From Cheiracanthium punctorium (Eukaryota; Arthropoda; Arachnida; Araneae; Cheiracanthiidae): 64,000 bases of DNA. The DNA lies in assembly GCA_038373885.1 (NCBI GenBank), contig JAWZYV010019980.1:496001-560000 (forward strand), read 5' to 3'. A model generated the notes under the pieces. That model was not told the origin of the DNA, searched no databases, and saw only the letters and a program-made list of their open reading frames with translations. Shown here one piece after another: positions 1-10,689 of this stretch. The stretch's first letter is position 1. Each line of letters opens with the position of its first letter. The translations under genes and the position numbers were made by a program.

Positions 1-648
1 GAGGATCCAAATGCGCATTGCAGCTAACGGTGAGAAGTTTGAACATCTCAAATAAATGCATCGTATTGTTGTAACTAGTTGTTTTTTTATTTCTCAGATC
101 GATTTCTTACGTCACAGAGATCACGAAAAAACAAATGCGATCGTTAACCGTTCTATTCTTCGAATTAATCTCCAAATGGTGCTTTTTCGTGCTAAATCGA
201 TGATGTTCTACAACTTTGTAAATCACCCCCCCCCTCCTATCTCGTTCCGCTTTCGAGATAGGAATGCTAACTCCAGTTTTCCACTAGATGGCGTCATAGG
301 TGGTTTCATTCAGTAGCGCATGGCTGCTTTAATATACATAGACATCAATTTTATGAATATAATAGCAGCCGTGCCGAAGTTAAGAGGGTGGTAAGGGACT
401 TTAGTGGGCATACTGTATGTATTACTTATGACTCGTAAGACTCAAAAACGCTTAGTCGAATAATTTTGAAATTTCGTATGTAAGACTATTGTAACATCCG
501 GTTGTGTAATTTTTGATTATAACCGACAACATCGCTTATTGAGGGGATCACTAAAAATTCAATACATTTAGGTTTATGGACACATTCAATACCTCTAAAG
601 TCTATGGTCAATCTTTTTTTGGTCCATGCCCAAAATCTCACCGACAGT
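1..648. other. Gene-free left edge
   Basis: No coding potential is convincing here. The stretch holds a run of nine C near 224-232, an isolated CCACTAGATGGCGT word near 281-294 similar to those in the Helitron, and a short inverted pair (ATGGCTGC near 320, GCAGCCGT near 366). The last eight bases (641-648, CCGACAGT) are the left target duplication of the hAT-like insertion that follows. Confidence 0.6.
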
Positions 649-844
649 CAGTGCCGGATTAACAATATAGCAGATGTAGCAAATGCTACGGGCCCCGCGC
701 TTTAGGGGGCCCCGAGCCTTTACCTTGAAAGTTTTCGTCTTTCCCCCTCAAGATCTAGCTTTTTTGACACTTTCCAACAAGGTAGAAAAGTGTTTAAGAT
801 TTCGGTTTGTCTGTCTGTCCGTCCTTGACTCGCGTCAATAGGCA

Positions 845-1000
845 TTGATTTCTACGAAATTTATATATGTTATTCTTATCTGCAGTACCATGTACCCTAT
901 TGTAAAGGATCTATGCAGCATTTATAGATTTTTTTCTACAGGAGCATTCAAAATAGTCCCAATACATTGCGCTCTATGGGAAGTTATTCTTTAAAGCGTA
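845..1000 (+). repeat. Dispersed repeat 'R-ACAGGAGCA', copy a
   Basis: This block contains a CGAAATTTATATATGTTATTC-like start, AGTACCATGTACCCTATTG, a GCATTTATAGATTT word and an ACAGGAGCATTCAAAATA segment. Degenerate versions recur in the same order at 2335-2505, 3137-3525 and, inverted, at 15845-16140. The recurrence inside and outside the hAT-like element shows a dispersed family of unknown class. No coding capacity is seen. Confidence 0.6.
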
Positions 1001-1015
1001 TCACCCTACTAACTA

Positions 1016-1718
1016 CAAGGGGTGATCAAATGAAAAGGTACGAAACGACACTTTGGGTACAAATGTAGACTTTATTCAAAATATACACCACAGGCCTGAG
1101 CACAACGATCCCACTGACGAACAAGCCGCAGGATTCCTTGTTCCCAGAATTCCTGTGGCCGTGACGAGATCCAGTCCGTCACAGCGTCCTTGAGTACGTC
1201 GTCCGAGTTGAAGCGCTTCCCTTTCAGGTGGTTTCTTCAGTGGAACCAACACATGGAAATCGCAGGGCGACATGTCCGGACTGTAGGGCGGATGGTCCAA
1301 CGTCTCCCACTTGAACGTGGCCAGTTCCTTGGCGAAAACGGACATTCCATTTTCTCATTGACTTGTGGGACACACAGCCTTCCCAGTATACGATCATCCT
1401 CCTGCGATGAATAGTGGCCGGTTTAACACCTTCCGCTGTCAGAAATCGGATAACGCCTCGCTGCCCCTAAATCGCCGAATTTTGCAATGTGAACACCATC
1501 CTGTCCTCACATGCACTGCCGCGTCAATTGGACGTAGGAGGGTGCTTTTTACAAGAGCTTCTGCTCTCTCCTGCGGGCCCCCGCATGTTCCTATCCACAC
1601 AAAAGGCACGAATCGCATTACTAGATGTCTCGCTACGTGCTCTCATAGCTGCATGGACAAATATGATAACGGTTAGGTTGTTGCGACGTTTCGTACCTTT
1701 TCATTTGATCACCCCTTG
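1016..1718 (-). mobile_element. Internally deleted mariner element (703 bp)
   Basis: Near-perfect inverted repeats of about 32 bp begin CAAGGGGTGATCAAATG at 1016 and are mirrored at 1687-1718, with TA on each side (1014-1015, 1719-1720). TA target duplication and the transposase fragments on the minus strand identify a mariner. Full-length mariners are about 1.3 kb, so roughly half the gene is missing. The element sits inside the larger hAT-like insertion and so arrived after it, or was carried by it. Confidence 0.9.
1076..1478 (-). pseudogene. Mariner transposase relic (DNA-binding N-terminus joined to C-terminus)
   Basis: On the minus strand, about 1478-1341 encodes the first helix-turn-helix (around TAEGVKPATIHRR ... 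KSMRKWNVRFR). At about 1340 the frame changes and the reading jumps to KWETLDHPPYSPDMSPCDFH, which contains the third catalytic aspartate (CDFH) of the DD34D domain. It ends near AYGVYF-like residues, although a frame slip garbles the tail. The central region with the first two aspartates is deleted. A TAG interrupts the N-terminal frame just upstream of about 1478. It is non-functional and resembles the mariner lineage fused to SET in vertebrate SETMAR. The start cannot be assigned. Confidence 0.85.
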
Positions 1719-2334
1719 TAGTTGCGCTGAACCCTGACTTCAAGATAAAACTTTTTCCTCTATGACTGCAAAAAGATTACAAAGTCAAGGACAAAAAACC
1801 TAACAACTTCTACATCGTTTGTACGATCCGCTTGAAATTTTTCACAAGTTTGTAAAAAAATATAGAAAACAATCTGTCAATTTTAAAAATCTGAAAATCC
1901 ACCCGTTCCTTCATTTTTAAGCGATTTTTCGCTATTTTCAGCACCATTTCGTTTCCGAGAGTCAGAAAAATTGAATCATTTGCGTGACAAAATGACCTAT
2001 TTTAAGTGAAAATGACGTCATACAATTGGGGGGATTCCAATACGTTTAAAATAATTTCTCCCGATTACACAGTTTATTATTTTTTTCCCCACAAATAAAT
2101 CGTCTATTGGATATTCGAATGTTTATGTATACAAAACGAAAGCTTTCGACTGCGAAAAGATTCCGCGCGTTTCCAGATGAGCATGAAATTCGATTTGGGT
2201 CTGTAATAAAAATTGAATATGAACTTATTTATTTTAGGTGGATGAAAATTAAATATATTGAATGAAAGACAAATTTCCTTAAAATGTTTTTTCTCTCGCC
2301 CGTTGTAATTGCCTTCACAACAGGCTTTGACTTC

Positions 2335-2505
2335 TAGTTTTAGAGATATTCTGCTCTTTGAAATGAAACAAAATTGAATGTTATTAAGGATTACAAAATG
2401 AAGCTTTGCATCGAAAATAGTGTCTGTATAGTTAAAAGTTTTTCCATACGGGAGCACTCAAAATAATTTCAATACAATACGGTCAATGGCAGTTTAGAGA
2501 CAGGC
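2335..2505 (+). repeat. Dispersed repeat 'R-ACAGGAGCA', copy b
   Basis: The block shares TTTAGAGATATTC, a CAAAATGAAGCTTTGCATCGA segment and GGAGCACTCAAAATAAT with 3350-3525, and the tail with 845-1000. Similarity is clear by eye but interrupted by many substitutions, so this is an old copy. It overlaps a spurious minus-strand open frame (2104-2457) with no family resemblance. Confidence 0.55.
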
Positions 2506-3136
2506 ATCTATTTTAAGCATATAATACTATCCTGCAATATGATTAGCTAATAATCCGACGACGATCGTGTGCCTCCTTCAAAATTTGAGCCAAAAGCCGG
2601 CAATGTTGGCGACTTTTGCGATAAATTGCCAAATTGGGTGCGAAAAAAATGCTTTGAAAAATGAACCGAACTTGGCGATATTTTTATTATTTTACGATAA
2701 ATCGAAAAAGGTATTTACGTATTATCCCGGCGGTCATTAACGCCAAACTATTTTTTCCTCAAATTTCCTGGCAAACTGTTGGCAATCGTATTCCCATTCA
2801 TCATTAATTTCATGTGTCCGGCATTTATCTTTGCGAAAAAGTTGCTCGTCTTGGCGGATCGCCTGGATTGTAGTACCTCGAAAAATGTCTAATGTAATTA
2901 TATTAAGCTATGTCGATTTCTTTGGAAATTTTGAAAAGTCGTTACTCGCACTTTAATTAACTGATTTATTGTATTGTGTTTTGTTAAGGGCTATGTGCCT
3001 AGGAGTATGAGGGGGTCTCCGACCGACGAAAATTTGTTAATGCATTAGAACCCAAAACGGGTTAACGTCCTTATGATTTCAGTTATTTGTCTGTTCTGAT
3101 GTCCACCCATCCAGTGTTCTAACTGCTGTGGATATA

Positions 3137-3525
3137 CATCGATTTGTGCGAAATTTATGTTTTTTCTATGTACAGTACCACCTACCATATTGAAAATGGT
3201 GTATGTAGCATTTATATTTCTTTTACAGGAGAAAAAAATCCAATGTATAGCACAGTCTAAAAAACAGAACTAAAAGAGGGGGGTGGGTTCGGGGGGGGGG
3301 TCTCCCCCTGTATCTGTTGATACAGGAATGACTGAATCAACAGTCATTCTTGAAAACATATTTTAGAGATATTCGATTTTTGAAAGAAAACAAAGTTGGC
3401 ATATATATTACTAAGGCTCTCAAAATGATGCTCTCCATTGAGAATAACGTCCGTATTATTAATAGTTCTACAGGAGCACTCAAAAGTATTCCCATTGCAG
3501 TCTGTGGCATTTGAGAGACACTAAT
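3137..3525 (+). repeat. Dispersed repeat 'R-ACAGGAGCA', copy c
   Basis: The first part (3137-3240) aligns with 845-950 and the second (3350-3525) with 2335-2505, ending in ACAGGAGCACTCAAAAGTAT. The parts are separated by a G-rich insert with a run of ten G near 3291. Together with copies a and b it makes the hAT interior partly a set of degenerate direct repeats. Confidence 0.55.
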
Positions 3526-3919
3526 ACATTTCTAGCACAAGACAATGAGTATAAAATTTTTATATTTTTCAGTTAAACGCTAAAAAAAATTAAAGGTCTT
3601 TTACAGGGTCTCATAAAATTGCATTTATAGTGATAATACAACATTTTTTTATCTACGAAATCTCGCCAGTTTTAACTAAAAAACATAGCAGATTTGGCGC
3701 AAAAATACTTTGTATTGGAAAGTGTTTTATAATCTATGAGCTTGGCATGATTTATCTTTCTTGATTTTTTAAGGCAACAGATAAATTTTGTAATTCTTTT
3801 TTCTTTCTTTCTTTCTTTTCATTTTCATTTATTTATTTTTTGGATAAGACAATTTCTAAAGCTCTATATAGTGGAACTGTAAATCAGTTGTAGACAACTC
3901 ATTGAAAGAATATATGTAT

Positions 3920-4482
3920 AACTCGGCTGTTCGAGCCTTGTCAATGGGAGACCCCCCTGAACCCTCCTAATTTTTTAGTTTCATGATTGCCATATTAAAA
4001 CGGCATTAATGGACTATGTCATTTTATCTCTCATCTATCGTGTATTTCACCTGGTAACCCCATGTTGAAATTTTTAGGATTGTAACCTATTTATAGAAAA
4101 ATACATGTGATGCACATTCTACAGCTTAGTAAATATTGTAACAATAGATTAAAGCTCTTGTGAACTAATAGTATTTAAATATATGTAAAATATACTTGTG
4201 ATGTATATTCTACAGCTTACGAAATATTGTAACAATAGATTAAAGCAGTTGTGAACTAATAGTATTTAAATAAACGGATGAAATTTTTAAACAATCATTT
4301 TATCAAATAAATGCAACCTTACGGAGCTTATAGAAAACGGTGGTTTACGTAACACATACAACATTTTCAGCGGACATTTATTCTTACTTTTATGTCGCGT
4401 TTTCGTAACGCATTTTCGTGTCTTATTTTTATGTCACATTTTCAAAAGGGGGTGAGAGATAAAATGACATAGTCATTAATAT
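3920..4482 (+). repeat. TIR-bearing dispersed repeat (ACTCGGCTGTT family), copy 1
   Basis: A second copy lies at 54815-55190. Both start AACTCGGCTGTT, contain a GTTTCATGATTGCCATATT segment, and enclose inverted repeats GACTATGTCATTTTATCTC (4012-4032) and its complement (4454-4474), followed by ATTAATAT. This copy has an internal direct duplication of 91 bp (first CTACAGCTTA at 4119, second at 4210) absent from copy 2. Outer ends and class are unknown; no transposase is present. Confidence 0.7.
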
Positions 4483-4991
4483 ATTTAATGTGGCTGTTGC
4501 ATGCCTGCATTATTTAGTCAACTCATTACCTAGGCGAAACTGAATGAGTATTCTAAAGTCAGCAATAAGAACACACACAAGAGTATATCCAACAATACTG
4601 TGGAACAAAAACACGGTTCTCAGTAAAAGAATTTCAGGGAGCATCCAAAAGGGGGGAAATAAAAGAAAGACAGAAAGAAAGGCTGTATCATTATCTTTTC
4701 GTTGACTAAAAGCGAAACTCGGACAAACGGAGGAGGGGTATCCAGATCCTTGCACCACCCACCTATGGCCTTTAGAAAATGGATTCCTTACCAATAATGT
4801 TACATTTTTGTCTTTATTTGAAGAATGAATCCAGAAATAAACAAAATATAGAAAGAAAACTAAGTGCCGAAACAAAAAAACAGACTCAGGGTCTGATCAA
4901 GGTCGGATTAAAGGGAGGGGGTCGGAGGAGGTGACCGCCCCTCCCGAGAAAAATGAAATTAATGTAAACAATCCCAACTTACTTCCATAAA

Positions 4992-4994
<3 letters not shown>

Positions 4995-5021
<27 letters not shown>
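4995..5021. repeat. (TA)n microsatellite
   Basis: Uninterrupted alternating TA over about 27 bases. A second tract of this kind lies near 7016-7050. Confidence 0.9.
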
Positions 5022-5025
<4 letters not shown>

Positions 5026-5029
5026 GTGA

Positions 5030-7011
5030 ATCTTCCATCCAAGCCTCCACCCACAAAATTGTATTAATCTGTCAGTGGGCCGGATTATTCATTAGGCTGT
5101 AGTCTATCTGTCCCGATCATTTCAGGGACTTTTCAGTAACAAGTCGAAAGAATTTTTTAATGAAGTTGTATAATCAAACTTTTTCAAAATGACTCAATAG
5201 AACGGAAATATTTGTGGCTATTTCTGAAGATGTTCTCTGGAACGCGAGTTGACCTTCTGCATTTCCCGAGAGCTGAGATCCATAGGATTAAGATTGTAGG
5301 AAAAACGCGCCGCATAATCAATAATAATCCCCCACGAAACAATAATTTTTATTTAAATATTGGACATAAAGTTATTTTGTTTTGCAGTAAATATGAGGAT
5401 GGTATTTTAAACGGATGTTGGGCAGCCCCAAAGTTCTTTTATTTTACAGTAAAGGCATTTTACAGGCATCCACGGCATTTTACGGCATTTTACGCCAAAG
5501 CCACACATCTAAAAGGTATTTTACAGTGTGGCTTTGGCGAAATTCTAAGGTGTACTAGGGTGTAAACTATCTTAGAAGGCTTTTGGTAGTTGGCTTGCTT
5601 TGTTTTTACTTAATTATTTATTTTACATTTTACAATATTTAAACAAAGGCGAATTATTTTTTGAAACAATAATAATATATAGAATGTAAGTCATTTTTTT
5701 ATAGTTGGGGAATCCACTATTACGATAAATTATCTTATTAATCTCGGAAATTAACCACGTTAAATATGAAAGAATTGATTTTTGGCCGGTCGAAACCACA
5801 GGTCAAGTGCGCGAATGCCAGTACGTTCGTTCAAATAAAATAATTAGAACCGAGAGGATCTTCGCACGGTCGGGGTATCCGAGAAGCCATAACCTCAGGC
5901 AAACTGAAAACAAAAAGAATTCTCGGATACTCTTGACCCACAAAGAAACTCACAAATTACTTGTCACATTTAAGATTATTATGTCTTGCAAAAACATTTG
6001 AACGTAATACGATAATGAATGTTTTATCCGAATTTTTTATTATTTATTATATAGATTATTCTATTCCTCTTATAAAGATTTTTTTTGAGCAAAATATTTT
6101 ATATCATTTTAACGAAGATAAGTTGAAAAGTAATGTACATATGCTTGTAGAACACTAACGAAATGACCTTTAGAAGTGTTCCAAGCGGTATGTGGAAGTA
6201 ACAGTCCCCCTGTACAAGCGTGTACAGTTTAAATGCCTTCCGTGTATGCAGTATATTTTGAATGGTGGAGGTATTATTGTGCTAGATCTATCTATCCCCA
6301 GTTCGATTTCTTATGAATTAACCCATTAAATAAATTAAGAGAAGTTAAAAATATGTAACCTATAATTAGTAAAGACCGTCCAGATAATGAAATAATTTTA
6401 CAAGCATGTATTTTTATAGGGGAAAAAATAGTGTTTAAGGGCACAGTTTAAAGTACATATTGTTTTCGATGGTTTTAAAAATTTTACAGAAACAATTATT
6501 ATTTTATGTGTGTAAACTTGTCTAGTTATATGTTTGCATATGGGAAAGGTGGGAAGTGTTAGAAATTCCAAATATATATCCATGAACATTAACATTCATT
6601 TAAAAAAAACCTGAGTTGTACGAATAAATAACTTTAAACATCGTCAGTCTCACTATCTATTTGCCCTCCCCCCCCCCACTTTATTTTGACGGGAATTTTT
6701 TCCGCACACTAATTTACTTGGAGAAATTGATTTGTCTAGTGTTAACTCAAATTTGTTCATTTTGAATCAAGAAAATTCGTAAAAGTTGTGTTTTATTTTA
6801 TTATCGTACAAAACCTACAGATTAGCTCACCCAAGGTGGAGGAAGGGCTGGGATAAACCTCTCGCAAATATAACACGTGGGACCTTTTAGTTTTGTTTAC
6901 ATCTAATTAGCATTAGTAATACCATTAATTAGCACTAAACATAAATTGTAATATAATTAGCACTATTTATTTTCTCATTCAATTTAGCTCTATTACTTTA
7001 ATGTATAGGTG

Positions 7012-7015
<4 letters not shown>
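5030..7015. other. Gene-free interior of the hAT-like insertion
   Basis: AT-rich sequence without a supportable gene. Near 5455-5545 there are short near-repeats of GGCATTTTAC and a CAAAGCCACAC / GTGTGGCTTTG inverted pair. A CAGTGGGCCGGATTA word at 5074 resembles the hAT terminus but has no inverted partner or target duplication. The open frames here are short and unlike known families. Confidence 0.5.
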
Positions 7016-7053
<38 letters not shown>

Positions 7054-7302
7054 TGCTTCACTGAGCAGGGGGCCCCTTGGTAACATTTGCTACGGGCCCC
7101 GCGCTGTCTTAATCCGGCACTGCCGACAGTAGCCAAGCTTGATGACTCTTGGCGAAATATCGCCACGCCAAAGCTTAATCTTGAGGTATGCTATCTCAAC
7201 TTCAATTTAAATAAGTTGGAATTAAGTGCATCCAAAATTCATGTATCTTAATAGTCGTAAAAGGAAGTCATACGGTTTCCACTTCATAATTTACATATAC
7301 AC

Positions 7303-8038
7303 AGGGTGTTCCAAAAAGGTGGTAACGTGTTTTAATTCTTTATATATTAAAGATAAGTGGGCAATGTAACTTGAAAAAAATGTTCAAAATAAGGTAGAGA
7401 AAAAAAAACTACGTTTTGAAAAATTACACATTAGAATTTTGGAAAAGTTACACATTTTAAATTGGAAAAGTTACACAACTGGAAAAGTTACACAACTAAA
7501 AATTACAAATTAATACAATGTGCCCCACACATTGATAATGTGATATCAAAATTTCAGCTTTTTGTTATGAAAAGGCTCAGAGGTATATTTAAACATTTTT
7601 GGTGAGGGACTATACAATAAACGATAATAGCAAAAGTATCATGCATTCATACAATTGTTGCTTTTTTTTTGTGGATAATTTGTATACAGACTCTGAAACT
7701 CGATCTTCCAATGGGATTTTTCCCCTTCAAGAGAAATTGAAAACTGGTGTAAGTCAGCATATATTTACTTTCATATCTCAGAGCCTTTATCCTAAAGGGC
7801 TATCATATGTGAGGCTTGTATATCACCTAAGTAGTCTATGAGGCACATTTTACTAACTGAGAATTTTTTCGCATGGGGCCGTATAAAACTTTAAATTTTG
7901 TATTTATTTAGATTTTGGAAAATTTTAATCAATATCATAAAATTATGTACCTTTTTTACGTAACTTTGTAACTTATTCTATATGCCAATCATCAATATTT
8001 AAGGAATAAAACCTGTGTCAGTGTTTTGGGACACCCTG
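7303..8038. mobile_element. TIR element with CAGGGTG ends (mariner-like, TA target)
   Basis: Inverted ends read CAGGGTGTTCCAAAA (left) and CAGGGTGTCCCAAAAC (right, complement). TA follows the right end and CA precedes the left, consistent with a decayed TA duplication. The interior is partly palindromic: CACATTTTACTAACTGA near 7845 answers words near 7500-7530. A related, more decayed element spans 10690-11850. No transposase is visible, so this is a nonautonomous member. Confidence 0.7.
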
Positions 8039-8045
8039 TATGTAC

Positions 8046-8750
8046 GTGTGTGTTATCTACAGCGTTGTTCATCAATTTTAATTATTTATTGTTGTATTTA
8101 ATATTTTTAATGCTATAAATTATATCAATAAAAAAGTAACAATCGAGTGTGATTAAAATTTCGTATATTAGTGTTTATTTTTTTCTTTCTTTCTTTGAAG
8201 AGCTAACTCTTTTTTTTTTCACATAACTGGAAAGATATCCGAGGAATCTTTTTTATAAGATCCAGGAGAATAACCGTCAAAGTCAACTTTTTGTGGAAGT
8301 CAAGCTGACAGTACCATCAGACTGCGTTAGATTCATATGACTTAACACCCAAGGGAAGCTATGTCAAAGTCAACTTCGAAAAATGCTTAGAAACATTGTT
8401 ATGCATTGGGAAAACAATGGATGATTCGAATTTATTTTCTTTAAGTTTTCCTTTTTCTCAAACTAAAGAAATAAATAATACATTTTTTTATTGTTCTCAT
8501 GAACTCCTCATTTATAGTAATGATGATTTTTTTTGTTTATTTATCCTTTTTTTATTGGGGAGGGAGGGGGGGGGTGCATGCTTTACTATTTGAACCACAG
8601 TAGAAAATTTCAATAACACTCGAAAAATTTTTTGAGATGTGCCTACAAGAATTATTTTTATTAAAGAAATAATCTAATTAAAGGCAATAGTTTCATTTAT
8701 TTCAAGCTTCCCTTAATATTTTAATTTTAGTGTTCAGTATCGTGTCTAAG
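8046..8750. other. Gene-free AT-rich spacer
   Basis: Nothing beyond T-rich and (TTTC)-type low-complexity tracts, a G-rich stretch near 8560-8575, and a pair of partly similar segments with GTCAACTT near 8279 and 8367. Confidence 0.5.
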
Positions 8751-8759
8751 ACTGTTGGT

Positions 8760-9085
8760 TTTAGAAATCATGCAACTTTTGAACAGCTTAAAAAAAATTA
8801 ATTGTGCTAGAGACCCGGAAAAATTTAGAATGTCACTTTTGATGTTGTGCTGTAAACTGTTACAAACAATGAACCAATAGGAGTTAAGAAAAACACAGGA
8901 AAAATTGTTAAACATACGGAATTTTGCAATATTTCCCCAAGCAGGTAACTCCTCGGCCATTTTTGAAGACGATTTTTGTGCTTATGAATTTTTTTCTGAA
9001 AGTTGCATGAGAGACATACAGCTTTACTGTTAGTATTTGTCCATAGTGCATTGGGTGAAGAATCATTATTAAGTTTTTTGAGGGT
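8760..9085 (+). repeat. ~330-bp dispersed repeat 'R330', copy 1
   Basis: Shares with 56046-56370 (same strand) and 52175-52510 (opposite strand) an ordered set of words: AATCATGCAACTTTTGAACAG, TGTGCTGTAAACTGTTACAA, TTTTGCAATATTTCC, TCTGAAAGTTGCATGAGA, CATAGTGCATTGGG. All three copies are diverged. No ends or target duplications were identified and no coding capacity is convincing, so the class is unknown. Confidence 0.75.
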
Positions 9086-9163
9086 TTAGCGTCTTTGGTT
9101 TGTTTTTCAAGCTGTTCATAAGTCCTGTGACGACGTTTGCTCTTCAAGAAAACACACCCTTAA

Positions 9164-9562
9164 CCCTTTAACGTGCAGTGTTCTCATTCTGAGAGTATTT
9201 GGTGTAGTGAGCTGTATTTTGGTGTTCTCATTCTGAGAACACCAAAATCTGACGTTTTGACTGTTGCCAGTCACGAAGAATAGATTTGATTTCTATAAAA
9301 ATAGTTGCGGGTGACATAGCTCCACGAGAATCTTTTACTTTTTATCACGTCATTTGCCGTAAAAATTGTCACGATTATTTTTAACAGCACTGACATCTGC
9401 TGAAAAATGGAAGAATGCGAGAATAGCTGAATAGATTGTCCAATGCTGAAAAAAGGGCAGCCGTTGCCATCGCTCGACTCAACTACCAGCAAGATGGAGG
9501 ACTCGAAACGTTCATCGCGTGCCACAGATCTAGAGACCCTTTTTTGACGACAGATGGCTGTG
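9164..9562 (+). mobile_element. TTAA-A MITE copy 1 (right end missing)
   Basis: The copy starts at TTAA (9160-9163) followed by CCCTTTAACGTGCAGTG and carries the family's left half: ACGTTTTGACTGTTGCCAGT, AATAGATTTGATTTC, CTCCACGAGAATC. It then has one arm of the central palindrome, up to GACGACAGATGGCTGTG. The GGTTGCGCCTCAAAGGG right end is lost. The left tip contains an extra partial duplication of the GTGTTCTCATTCTGAGA word. Its YY1-like word is mutated (AAGATGGAGG). Confidence 0.85.
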
Positions 9563-10689
9563 GAATTTAAACGGTGGGGAATTTAAACGTTGGGGGAGTC
9601 GAAGAGATCTATATATTAATTATTAATGGCGTGTTCTTCTGTCCAGTTCAACAGTCGTTATACCCCAAAAGAATATAATTATAAATGTATTCCGTTACTG
9701 GTCAAGGAAACATTTATTTCAGTAATTACGCCTCCTCATCCGGCCAAAACGCTATCGCAAGCTCCTAACGCCGCAGTTAATAAAGAAATACAAGAGCATG
9801 TTCTTGCTTATCCCTCTCTTATTTTTTCCCTTTTCTGTTAAGTTATATGCCCAGTGCCTGCAGGGTGCGATACGGCATCGATGGGAATTAAGGGGAAAAG
9901 GCCCTCCCCATATAAAGAGAGCTAGCTGCCTGATTAACAAACGCAGAAAGATCTTTATTATGCCCACTAGTTATCGCTAGAGAGAGAGTTGCCGAAAAGA
10001 GAGAGGCCACCTCACCCCCTTCGATAACGAGTTCTGATGGATTTCTTTTCTGGGCTAGAGGGGGGAGGGGGGCGACACCCCCCCCCTAACTGATCGATTG
10101 CTCGCGAGATTCAGTTATTTTCTGGGGGGCTTCACTACCACCACCACCCCATTAAGACGGTGGCGAAAGTTTGTGTTTAGGCTGGGAATTAGGATATGGT
10201 GAATAGAAGTTTCGTACCTGCCTCCCTCCCCCAGCCCTGTTTTTTTTTCTTTTATTTATTCTTTCTTCTGTGACTGTAATGAGAAATGCTTAAGTGGAAT
10301 TACGTATGTGTTATGTACTTAGAAAAGGGGGTGGGGGGTCGGGTTTTCCAGAGAGAGAAAAGAAAATAGGGAAATGGAATATATACTACTTACTACTTAC
10401 TTCGGGATGGAGGTTGAAATAGGTATTCTATCGCACCGATTCTATCACCGGAATGAATTGAGTTAGGCGCTTATGATAAATTACTGGGGGGTAATTAAAT
10501 GCGCTGGCGCGTGAGGCCTTTACGGTTGAAAAATTGTGTGATTATTGTTTGCAAATGAATTCGGTGTTCATTATCTGCTCTGTCTGTTGAATGCGTTTTA
10601 ACTTCATTACTGGTGAATACTAATAACGCAATGACTGCGTAAATGAAACCTCTGGAATATATCAACTAAACGAGGAAGGGGAAAAAACG
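9563..10689. other. Gene-free segment with mixed-composition island
   Basis: No coding sequence is supported. From about 9960 to 10260 the composition is more GC-rich, with purine tracts, a G/C-run pair near 10058-10086 and pyrimidine tracts. The rest is ordinary AT-rich spacer. It may be unique host noncoding DNA. Confidence 0.4.

Larger units (their letters stand above)
649..7122. mobile_element. 6.47-kb hAT-like insertion with exact 8-bp TSD
   Basis: Both ends carry the inverted terminal sequence CAGTGCCGGATTAA (649-662; reversed at 7109-7122). The element is flanked on both sides by CCGACAGT (641-648 and 7123-7130). An 8-bp duplication with CAGTG-type ends is the hallmark of hAT transposons. 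Subterminal GGGCCCCGCGCT words occur near both ends (689-700, 7094-7105). No hAT transposase (BED finger, dimerisation domain) is visible inside, so the element is nonautonomous or gutted. Its interior contains a deleted mariner, another TIR repeat, degenerate direct repeats and a (TA)n tract, so much of its length is later insertions. Two independent insertions generating the same 8 bp is very unlikely. Confidence in the boundaries is high and in the class good. Confidence 0.85.

Noticed and set aside
5074..5088. CAGTGGGCCGGATTA as another hAT end
   Set aside because: No inverted partner and no 8-bp duplication were found nearby.
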